Source: an uncultured Clostridia bacterium (GTDB lineage: Bacteria; Bacillota; Clostridia; TANB77; CAG-508). From it: a DNA stretch of 38,054 nt. The notes beneath the pieces are model-generated. The model made no database searches, was not told the origin of the DNA, and was given only the letters and a program-made list of their open reading frames with translations. The first letter of the stretch is position 1. Every line of letters starts with the position of its first letter. This document shows, in pieces, positions 31,373-38,054 of this stretch. The position numbers and the translations under genes were made by a program. The DNA lies in contig CALXWM010000012.1 in NCBI GenBank assembly GCA_944392425.1, positions 1 through 38,054 on the forward strand, written 5' to 3'.

Positions 31373-31560
31373 TTATAATTCACAGCTAGTCTATTTTGAA
31401 AAACTACAATATATGTTCCTTCGCATTTACTTCGAGTTTTCGCTATTGGCGAAAAATCTCGCACGCTCCGACTGCGCTTCTATGATAAAGACCCTAAGTC
31501 AGCTCCGCTCGCTAAAAGCTCTGGAACATATATTGTAGCTTTTAACAAAAAAGATAAGCT
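31373..31560. repeat. MITE-like palindromic repeat, copy E
   Basis: The inner element 31404-31538 has perfect 16-bp ends, CTACAATATATGTTCC / GGAACATATATTGTAG. The outer, weaker inverted repeat starts at TTATAATTCACAGCT and ends with AAGATAAGCT around the stop codon of the CorC gene. The minus-strand interior contains AGCGTGCGAG, TTTTCGCCAATAGCGAAAA and AGCTTTTAGCGAGCGGAG, as in copies B and D. It fills most of the 315-nt gap between rpsO and the CorC-type gene. Confidence 0.75.
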
Positions 31561-32860
31561 ATGAATTCGTATTTAACTTCTTCTCAATTTTCACCCATTT
31601 AATTGTGTTATCTTCAACTTCTTCAATATTGTAAATAAATTTATTATCTTCTACTGTAAGTTTTTCACCTTCACTAGGGATTTTTCCTAAAATCTCTATA
31701 ATGTAACCTGACAAAGTATCATAATCTCCATCTGGAAAGTTTGTTGCCAAAAGCTTTTTTAATTCATACATTGGCATACTACCTTCAACCAAATACGTAT
31801 TATTATCAATTTTTTTGTATTCTATTTCTTCATCATCATACTCATCTAAAATATTTCCTACTAGCTCTTCTAGTATATCTTCCATTGTCACTAATCCAGA
31901 TGTTCCACCATATTCATCTAGTACAATTGCCATTTGCTGTTTATTGGTTTGCATTTCTCTAAATAGTTCATCAATTGGTTTTGTTTCTGGTACGAAATAT
32001 GCTTTTCTCATAATTTGTTTAATTTCTATTTGAGTTCCTTTGCTAACTGCTTTTAAAATGTCTTTTAAAAATAAAATTCCTACTATCTCATCAATCGATT
32101 TTTCGTATACTGGTATTCTGCTATACTTATATTTATCTATTTTATCCAATAATTCATACAAATTATCATTAACTTCTATTGCAAATATTTCTGTTCTATG
32201 AGTCATAATCTCGCTTGCAGTAATGTCATTTAGCTGAAATACATTATTAATTAAATCTTTTTCATCTTTCTCTATTGTACCCTTTTGCTGACCTTCATCT
32301 ATCATCATCCTTATTTCTTCTTCTGTGACAATCTTTTCTTCGTTTTCACTTACTCCAAATATTTTAGAAATAAAGTTTGTTACACCACTCAATAATTTTA
32401 CAAAAGGTGATGCTATTACAGAAATAAAGCTAATAAATCCTATAGTTCCAAATGCAATTTTTTCTGAATATTTCATTGCTAGTCTTTTTGGAACTAATTC
32501 TCCAAATATTAAAGTGAAGAAAGATAATATTATTGTAATAATTATAATTGAAAATGTTTGCCAGAAATTTATTCCTAAGCTTGGTACCCATGAATTAAGT
32601 ATTGGTGCAAGTTTTGTTGCGAATGTATCTGCTGCAAATGCACTAGATAGGAAACCTGCAAGTGTTATTCCAATTTGAATTGTTGATAAAAATTTACTAG
32701 GATTATCTAGCATTTTCTTTATTTTCTTTGCTTTTTTATTTCCTTCTTTTGCCTGCTTTGCAATTTTGTTATCATTTAGTGAGATATATGCCATTTCGCT
32801 TGCTGCAAAATATGCATTGAATAATACTAATATGACTAATGCTAAAATTTGAAAAAACAT
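31559..32860 (-). CDS. CorC/HlyC-family transporter (DUF21-CBS-CorC_HlyC)
   Basis: A 433-residue membrane protein with a DUF21/CNNM transmembrane domain (residues about 1-195, FNAYFAASEMAYISL, ELVPKRLAMKY), a CBS pair (about 205-325, IMTHRTEIFAIEVND, YKYSRIPVYE), and a C-terminal CorC_HlyC domain (about 345-430, DEYGGTSGLVTMEDILEEL and GNILDEYDDEE precede it). Family members act in Mg2+/Co2+ efflux or ion homeostasis, and the older name 'haemolysin' is not evidence of toxin activity. The last three codons lie in the outer arm of repeat copy E. It has a consensus promoter, and its SD is held in a leader hairpin. Confidence 0.88.
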   Translation of the reverse strand: MFFQILALVILVLFNAYFAASEMAYISLNDNKIAKQAKEGNKKAKKIKKMLDNPSKFLSTIQIGITLAGFLSSAFAADTFATKLAPILNSWVPSLGINFWQTFSIIIITIILSFFTLIFGELVPKRLAMKYSEKIAFGTIGFISFISVIASPFVKLLSGVTNFISKIFGVSENEEKIVTEEEIRMMIDEGQQKGTIEKDEKDLINNVFQLNDITASEIMTHRTEIFAIEVNDNLYELLDKIDKYKYSRIPVYEKSIDEIVGILFLKDILKAVSKGTQIEIKQIMRKAYFVPETKPIDELFREMQTNKQQMAIVLDEYGGTSGLVTMEDILEELVGNILDEYDDEEIEYKKIDNNTYLVEGSMPMYELKKLLATNFPDGDYDTLSGYIIEILGKIPSEGEKLTVEDNKFIYNIEEVEDNTIKWVKIEKKLNTNS

Positions 32861-32870
32861 ATATTTAATC

Positions 32871-32916
32871 CTCCATGTAATGGAGTAATTATATATATTA
32901 AATTAATGAGTGTCAA
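32871..32916 (-). promoter_or_regulatory. CorC gene promoter and SD-sequestering hairpin
   Basis: Perfect TTGACA (32911-32916), 17-nt spacer, perfect TATAAT (32888-32893). The transcript should begin near 32881-32885, so its first bases, CTCCAT-TAC-ATGGAG (32871-32885), form a 6-bp hairpin containing the gene's SD (GGAGG). Confidence 0.7.
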
Positions 32917-32957
32917 TGATTTTTGAACTAATTCTTATTTTAGAAAGTTGATAGACT

Positions 32958-32994
32958 AAAAAAGGTATGGATGCTATTTTACATCCATACTTTT
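32958..32994 (-). terminator. Terminator of the helicase operon
   Basis: Minus strand: AGTATGGATG, an 8-nt loop, CATCCATACC, then TTTTTT. The 10-bp stem is nearly perfect. It lies 12 nt after the stop of the small coiled-coil gene. Confidence 0.88.
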
Positions 32995-33005
32995 CATAAA
33001 CATTT

Positions 33006-33365
33006 TTATGATTTTAGTTCTTTTTGCATATATAAAATATGCTGTTTTATTCTTAATAATTCATTATCAATATTTTGAATATCCTTTTTAAAATATTCTG
33101 TCATTTCATCAACTTCTTGTTCATTTAATTCACTAGGTCCTATCTCTCCGCATAGCAATTTATTTGCTAAATCATGGTTCTTATGTTCCTTTTCAAACTT
33201 TTCCCTTAAATCATTAGTGAATTTAGAATTATCATTTTTTTCTTTTATTTCTATAGTTGATTCTTCATTTGATACAAACGATTTCTTGTGCCCAAATATC
33301 TTTTGAAAGAACCTTTTTATTTTATACCATATTCCATTTGTTTGGATTAATTTATTGTTCATCAT
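33006..33365 (-). CDS. Small basic/coiled-coil protein, partner of the helicase
   Basis: This 119-residue protein is not recognised. It has a basic aromatic N-terminal segment (WYKIKRFFQKIFGHKK) that could bind a membrane or nucleic acid. A charged middle follows, and an acidic/helical C-terminal half with coiled-coil character (ELNEQEVDEMTEYFKKDIQN). The ATG at 33365 lies 6 nt after an AAGGAG SD and overlaps the helicase stop by 14 nt, so the pair is surely co-translated. A strong terminator follows. Confidence 0.7.
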   Translation of the reverse strand: MMNNKLIQTNGIWYKIKRFFQKIFGHKKSFVSNEESTIEIKEKNDNSKFTNDLREKFEKEHKNHDLANKLLCGEIGPSELNEQEVDEMTEYFKKDIQNIDNELLRIKQHILYMQKELKS

Positions 33366-36102
33366 AATCTACTCCTTGTTTTTGAGTATCCGCAGTTATT
33401 TCTCCCATTTTACTTGATAATTGATGTTCATAATCTTGTTCTAATTTTCTTGCTTCTTGCAATGCTTTTCTTTTTTGTAAATCTTGTCTTATTAAAACGG
33501 CAAGTTCTTTTTGCTTTTTAGTTCCACATCGCATGTCTAACTCACTTATTATATCCAAAACCTCATCAATTTCTGGACGTTTTTTTCTAAATTCTTCTTG
33601 TTCTTCTTCTGTTTTTAATGCCATGTATGGTTTTATTAAATTCTGTCTAATGTTATTTAGAACATTTCCTAATCTCTTTTCAGTTTTATCTGTAGATTCC
33701 TTATATGGAAATTTTGTTTTTCTTGATTTTTCTATCCATTCTTTTATTGCTCTTGCATTTACTAAATATGGTGGAAGATTATTTTCATCTATCTCATTTA
33801 TAATTTCTAGAACCTCATCAATTTCTGGATGTTTTTTTCTAAATGCTTCTTGTTCTTCTTCTGTTTTTAATTCTATGTATGGTTTTATTAAGTAATGTCT
33901 AATGCTACCTAGCAATCTTCCTAAATTCTTTTCAGTTTTATCTGTAGAGTGCATAGCTGGAGGCTTTGTTCCTCCTGATTTTTCTATCCATTCTTTTATT
34001 TTTCTTGCATTTACTAAATTTGTTGGAAGATTATTTTCATCTATCTCATTTATTATTTCTAAAACTTCATCAATTTCTGGATGTTTCTTTCTAAATTCTT
34101 TTCTTTCTTCTTCTGTTTTTAAGTTCATATATGGTTTTATTAAGAGCTGTCTGATACTACTTAGAGCATATCCTAATCTTTTTTCAGTTTTATCTGTAGA
34201 GGACGAAGCTGGTGGTTTTCTTCCTCCTGATTTCGCTATCCATTCTTTTATTGCTCTTGCATTTACTAAATATGGTGGAAGATTATCTTCATCTATCTCA
34301 TTTATTATTTCTAAAACCTCGTCAATTTCCAGATGTTTCTTTTTAAATTCTTTTCTTTCTTCTTCTGTTTTTAAATTCATATATGGTTTTATTAGGAGCT
34401 GTCTGATACTACTTAGGGCTGTTCCTAATCTCTTTTCAGTTTGATCTGTAGAGGACGCAGCTGGAGGCTTTGTTCCTCCTGATTTTTCTATCCATTCTTT
34501 TATTGCTCTTGCATTTACTAAATTTGTTGGAATATTATTTTCATCTATCTCATTTATTATTTCTAAAACCTCGTCAATTTCTGGATGTTTCTTTCTATAT
34601 TCTTTTCTTTCTTCTGCTTTTAATTTCATATATGGCTTTATTAAGCCTTGTCTGATATTACCTAGAGCACTTCCTAATTTCTTTTCAGTTTTGTCTGTAG
34701 AGTGTATAGATGGAGGCTTTGTTCCTCCTGATTCTTCTATCCATGCTTTTATTGCTCTTGCATTAGTCAAATAAGAACTTTTTGCTATTATTCCCTGAGC
34801 TTCATTCAATAATTCTAAAAAATCTTTTGTTTCTCCTTGTATTCTAAAGATGTCTATATCCGCTATACTACTTTGTGGTTGACTATCATTTTCATTAATA
34901 TTTTCTTCACTTTCACGATTTGTGCTATTTGTTTTTCTATTAATTTCTGCATCCAAATTATTTTTCAAATAATTATTCACTAAATCAAATACTATTGTTT
35001 TTTCTCTTGAAGTATCTGAAGATAATGCTCTACCTAATTGTTGTAAATAAATTATTCTTGAATCTGTTGGTCTTGCCATTATTACACCTGAAATATCTTC
35101 AACGTGTAAACCCTCGTTTAACATCTCGATAGAAAACAATAATTTTAAGTGATCAGATTTTGAATTTTCAAAATTTTCAATGTTTTTCCTATTATCTTTT
35201 TCTGTATATCCTTCACCAGAAAAAACTGAATATATTTCTGGATTATCATCAATAGATTCAAACCATTCTTTTGCTTTATCTATTAATTCATCCATATGTG
35301 CTTTATCTTTGCAAAAAATTATATATTTTCCATCTTTCTTTTTTATGTTTTTGGCAAATAATTCTGGTATTCCATCAGCTTGATCTACTATTCTTCTCAT
35401 TTTATCATATTTATCTTGTAGTTCCTTTTTCGTTTGCTCGTCATTACAATTTGATATTGCAGTTCTTATTCCTTCCAAATATTCACCCAAAGTATAATCA
35501 CATTTCACATAGGTTGGTGCTTTTACTATTCCATCTCTTAATGCATCCACTAAAGTTAATTCATAATCAATATTACCTTCAAATAAATCATCAATAACAT
35601 TTTTATCATCCATCCTATCTGGTGTTGCTGTTAAGCCTAAAATTTTAGCGTTTGAATTTTTTTCTAATAAAGTATTAATTTTTTCTCCCCATCTGTCTGC
35701 ACCAGTTCTGTGTAATTCATCCATAATTATAATATCAGCATTTAACTTTTTCATTTGCTCATCTGTTACTCTTAATAAAGATGGATAAAGCATTATCTTT
35801 AAATTTGGGAAATATTCATCAGCTATCATTCTTGCTGGTCTGTTGCTAGATGGCTCTTCTCCAACTATATATTTAGCGATATAATTATACATTTGCATTT
35901 TTATTGCATTAGTAGGCGACATAAATAAAATTCTTTTATCTTTATTATCTGTCATAAGTTGTAATGCTATAAATGATTTACCACATCCAGTTGGAATTAC
36001 AACTGATGCTTTGTCTTTTGTTACATAAGCTTTTTGCACTGATTTATAAGCATCTTGTTGGTGCTGTTGCAATCCTAATTCTGGTTTCCCTTGTATTATC
36101 AT
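33352..36102 (-). CDS. Superfamily 2 DEAD/DEAH-type helicase with five C-terminal HA-like repeats
   Basis: A 916-residue protein. The N-terminal half is an SF2 helicase: Walker A IPTGCGKSF (36-44), Walker B DELH (128-131), motif III LTATP (157-161), motif V region LFSIEMLNEGLHVED (323-335) and motif VI QLGRAL (355-360). A linker of low complexity (380-420) leads to five tandem 84-residue repeats (about 446-854). Each starts with NARAIKEWI.KSGG.KPP and has STDKTEKRLG..L..IRQ.LIKPY, a pattern like the helicase-associated (HA) nucleic-acid-binding repeat (W...G..P ... LG ... R). A helical C-terminal tail follows. Restriction-type, phage-type or defence-related roles are all possible. It overlaps its small partner gene. 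Confidence 0.82.
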   Translation of the reverse strand: MIIQGKPELGLQQHQQDAYKSVQKAYVTKDKASVVIPTGCGKSFIALQLMTDNKDKRILFMSPTNAIKMQMYNYIAKYIVGEEPSSNRPARMIADEYFPNLKIMLYPSLLRVTDEQMKKLNADIIIMDELHRTGADRWGEKINTLLEKNSNAKILGLTATPDRMDDKNVIDDLFEGNIDYELTLVDALRDGIVKAPTYVKCDYTLGEYLEGIRTAISNCNDEQTKKELQDKYDKMRRIVDQADGIPELFAKNIKKKDGKYIIFCKDKAHMDELIDKAKEWFESIDDNPEIYSVFSGEGYTEKDNRKNIENFENSKSDHLKLLFSIEMLNEGLHVEDISGVIMARPTDSRIIYLQQLGRALSSDTSREKTIVFDLVNNYLKNNLDAEINRKTNSTNRESEENINENDSQPQSSIADIDIFRIQGETKDFLELLNEAQGIIAKSSYLTNARAIKAWIEESGGTKPPSIHSTDKTEKKLGSALGNIRQGLIKPYMKLKAEERKEYRKKHPEIDEVLEIINEIDENNIPTNLVNARAIKEWIEKSGGTKPPAASSTDQTEKRLGTALSSIRQLLIKPYMNLKTEEERKEFKKKHLEIDEVLEIINEIDEDNLPPYLVNARAIKEWIAKSGGRKPPASSSTDKTEKRLGYALSSIRQLLIKPYMNLKTEEERKEFRKKHPEIDEVLEIINEIDENNLPTNLVNARKIKEWIEKSGGTKPPAMHSTDKTEKNLGRLLGSIRHYLIKPYIELKTEEEQEAFRKKHPEIDEVLEIINEIDENNLPPYLVNARAIKEWIEKSRKTKFPYKESTDKTEKRLGNVLNNIRQNLIKPYMALKTEEEQEEFRKKRPEIDEVLDIISELDMRCGTKKQKELAVLIRQDLQKRKALQEARKLEQDYEHQLSSKMGEITADTQKQGVDYDEQ
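33541..34767 (-). repeat. Five tandem ~252-bp units within the helicase gene
   Basis: The DNA repeats with period 252 bp (249 in the first unit, which lacks one codon). The units are clearly copies of each other: the stretch for EIDEVLEIINEID is nearly the same at base level in all. The edges of the array are more diverged, as seen in arrays that grow or shrink by recombination. Confidence 0.85.
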
Positions 36103-36187
36103 AATTTACCCCTTTTCTTATTATTCTTTTGTAATAAACCTATTTGGCATATATCTTTATCATTAACTTTAATTTTTAATTATAATT

Positions 36188-36216
36188 TTTATATCACAAA
36201 AATTTTTGTTTTTCAA
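36188..36216 (-). promoter_or_regulatory. Promoter of the helicase operon with palindromic spacer
   Basis: Minus strand TTGAAA (36211-36216), 17-nt spacer, TATAAA (36188-36193). The spacer contains the perfect 14-bp palindrome ACAAAAATTTTTGT (36196-36209), an operator candidate. Confidence 0.6.
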
Positions 36217-36361
36217 TAATTTCGTTCCAAGTTTTTATATACGTTATTGTTTATTTTTTCAGTTCTTATTACTTGTTAATCAATATTAAAAAATTAGTTG
36301 TATCAAAAATTTTAAATTACAATATTATATAATGAGAATGAATGATAAAATGGAGGTAATA

Positions 36362-36874
36362 ATGGGAAATAATGTTCAAATAGTTAATACAAAAGAGTCA
36401 TATACATATGAACGATTACAAGAAGATTTGAAAAAACTTAAAGATAAATATTCATTTTTGCAAATTGAAACAATTGGAGAAAGTGTACAAAAAAGAGCTA
36501 TACAAAGTGTGCGTATTGGAACAGGTCAAAATGAGGTTATGTATAGTGCATCAATTCATGCAAATGAATATATAACAACAAATGTACTTATGAAATTTAT
36601 TGAAGATTTTTGCGATGCCTATGTTAGAGATGATGACATATTTGAGCATAGTGCAAAAATGATTTTTAATACATCTTCTATTTATATTGTGCCTTTACTT
36701 AACCCTGATGGCGTAGAATTAGTTACGGGAAATGTTAGAGAGGGTTCACAAGATTATATGCATTATAAACAAATAGCTGACCAATTTCCAACTATTCCTT
36801 TTCCAAGCGGATGGAAGGCTAATTATAATGGTGAAAGTCTTATTAACTTCCACCTTTTAATTTTTAAAAAATAA
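36362..36874 (+). pseudogene. Truncated M14 zinc carboxypeptidase (gamma-D-Glu-diamino acid endopeptidase-like)
   Basis: The 170-residue product is the first part of an M14 peptidase that would cut peptidoglycan peptides. YTYERLQEDLKKLKDKYSF, IGTGQNEVMYSASIHANE (H-x2-E, two Zn ligands), SIYIVPLLNPDGVELV and GWKANYNG are all conserved. In intact enzymes the next residues are (G)VDLN.N followed by the third zinc His and catalytic Glu. Here the frame instead reads ESLINFHLLIFKK and stops, so the metal and catalytic residues are missing. The ATG at 36362 has a GGAGGT SD. A serine recombinase gene follows 30 nt on, in opposite orientation, so integration cut this gene. Confidence 0.82.
36830..36845. 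other. Likely integration junction (att half-site) in the M14 gene
   Basis: Sequence agreement with M14 peptidases ends after GCTAATTATAATGG(T) at about 36825-36833. Beyond this the sequence belongs to the element next to the serine recombinase. The exact core cannot be placed without the other junction. Confidence 0.45.
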
Positions 36875-36903
36875 TGTAGTATTTTCTACACTTTTATAAT
36901 CTT

Positions 36904-38054
36904 TTATATTGCATTCAGTTCAATAGAGTTATCTTTATTCAAAATTTCTTCTATTTCAATAAATTCATCTATATTTTCATTTATTGTATTTAGTGGAGCA
37001 AAATTAAATGTTATAAATACATTTTTATCTTTATCTATTTCTATTTTATCAATAAGTCTAAATAAACAAGATTTACTTATTTCCTTCATTTCTAGAAATT
37101 CATTAATTATTTTATTCATTTGCTTTTCATCGCTTTTATTGTTTGTTGATTGATGACCTTGAAATTCTTGTAATCTATCTGTTAATTTACTTTTTTCATT
37201 AATTTGCTTTTCTCTTTCTATTATAAACTTTTCAGAAATTCTTTTAAAATCCATATCCATCAATATTCCATTTAGTTTATCCTCATATAAGTTATCTAAT
37301 TTTCTATTAATATTTACTATATTAATATCCATTTCTTCAATTTGTTTCTTAGTAGCTGATAATATATCTATAGATTTATTTTTTGCCTTTTTATATGTAT
37401 CTTCTAGCAAACTACGATTTACATATATTTTACATACTTTTCTTACTATCTCTAAAATTCTATTTTCAAATTTTAAGTAATTTAAATTTCTAGCATAGCA
37501 ATTTCTTTTTTTATAATCTGAATCTACTATGTATGGAATCTTTGGACGATTACTATGATGATTAACTTTTAATACAATTTGCATTTGCCATCCGACAATG
37601 TTTGCAATAAAGCAAACCTCTCAATAAATAATCATATTGCTTTATAACTCTTTTACTTCTTTCTTTGTGTATTATCTGAACTTTTTCAAATATGTCTTTA
37701 TCAATTATAGCTTCATGCGTATCATTAACCCTTATATAATTTTCCTTTTCTACTCTACGAAGTTTTTTTACTTTATAAGAAACAACTGATACCTTATTTT
37801 GAACTGTATTGCCTATATACACCTCGTTTTTTAGCATATTACATAGTGTTGTTGCATTCCATAAATAATTGCTTCTATTTTTATCCTGAACAATTCCTGT
37901 CTTTCTATATCCTAATGGGCTTAAATAATAGTTATCATTTAAATACTGTACTATTAATTTAGTTCCTTTCCCGTTTACATACATATCAAATATTTTCTTA
38001 ACTATATCAGCGACATTAAAATCTATAACTAATTTATTTTTGTTATTCAAATCT
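36904..38054 (-). pseudogene. Large serine recombinase/integrase, frameshifted and cut by window edge
   Basis: Two overlapping frames make one recombinase. The first (to 37562) has the recombinase domain: IVKKIFDMYVNGKGTKLIVQ, YLWNATTLCNMLKNEVYIGN and LLRGLLYCKHC at the zinc ribbon. The second (37584-36904) continues from MQIVLKVNHH through NCYARNLNYLKFENRILEIV to a long coiled coil and the usual C-terminal sheet (NVFITFNF). An extra C at about 37594 (CAT TGT C GGA TGG CAA) breaks the frame: without it HCGWQMQIVL would be read through. The catalytic N-terminal resolvase domain is off the window to the right. It is either a decayed integrase or an assembly error. Confidence 0.8.

Noticed and set aside
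31559..32860. Haemolysin or toxin role for the CorC/HlyC protein
   Set aside because: The DUF21-CBS-CorC_HlyC order marks an ion transporter family; the haemolysin name is historical.
33533..34444. Long plus-strand open frames opposite the helicase repeats
   Set aside because: They are mirror frames of the 84-residue repeats. They stay open only because the repeated units share codon pattern, and they have no SD or family resemblance.
1..38054. tRNA, rRNA or known riboswitch genes
   Set aside because: No cloverleaf, rRNA stretch or riboswitch core was recognised by reading both strands. A covariance-model scan would be decisive.

Overview
The base composition (roughly 70% A+T), strong AGGAGG-type ribosome binding sites, TTGACA/TATAAT promoters and gene content point to a low-GC Firmicute, most likely an uncultured anaerobic Clostridia-type bacterium. 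The gene families (lactate dehydrogenase, a phosphofructokinase with a PPi-type motif, GlmM, TypA, ribosomal S1, Cmk-PlsC, PF06541 membrane protein) fit that group. No rRNA, tRNA or CRISPR array was recognised. Nearly every gene is on the minus strand, so transcription runs from high to low coordinates. Only the amidase at 18426-19139 and the broken M14 peptidase at 36362-36874 are on the plus strand.

Layout from left to right: the 5' end of an unidentified minus-strand gene at the edge; a composite palindromic repeat; ldh with its own promoter, operator-like palindrome and terminator; an ECF sigma / anti-sigma pair overlapping by 14 nt; a small membrane protein, glmM and a PF06541 membrane protein; an argS-led run into an Alg14/Alg13-like glycosyltransferase pair and a polysaccharide flippase; a RelE/Phd-type toxin-antitoxin pair with a palindromic operator; a HAM1-type pyrophosphatase, a GNAT acetyltransferase, a P-loop kinase-like protein and phosphofructokinase; a membrane-anchored protein with cadherin-like folds, an M29 aminopeptidase, a CYTH protein and an APH-type kinase; a divergent signal-less amidase. 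The core cluster P-loop/Asp23 - cmk-plsC fusion - rpsA - typA - trmR follows, then two membrane glycosyltransferases, pnp, rpsO and a CorC/HlyC transporter.

The right end (33006-38054) looks accessory. A 916-residue superfamily 2 helicase carries five tandem 84-residue repeats and overlaps a small basic/coiled-coil partner gene. Beyond it an M14 peptidase gene stops just before its VDLN motif and is followed at once by the 3' end of a large serine recombinase. This is the signature of an integrated element whose body lies to the right of the window. The recombinase itself carries a one-base frameshift in its zinc-ribbon region.

The most novel-looking signal is non-coding: a family of 110-185 bp palindromic, GC-richer, MITE-like elements. 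Their ends are CAATATATGTTC-type inverted repeats, and the bases flanking the arms change in a compensated way from copy to copy. Full, half and minimal (36-nt hairpin) versions occur, almost always beside stop codons or just upstream of promoters. A second family of about 45-bp palindromes ends in GGGGACGG. Several 5' leaders also carry regulatory-looking hairpins (rpsO, pnp, CorC, glmM).
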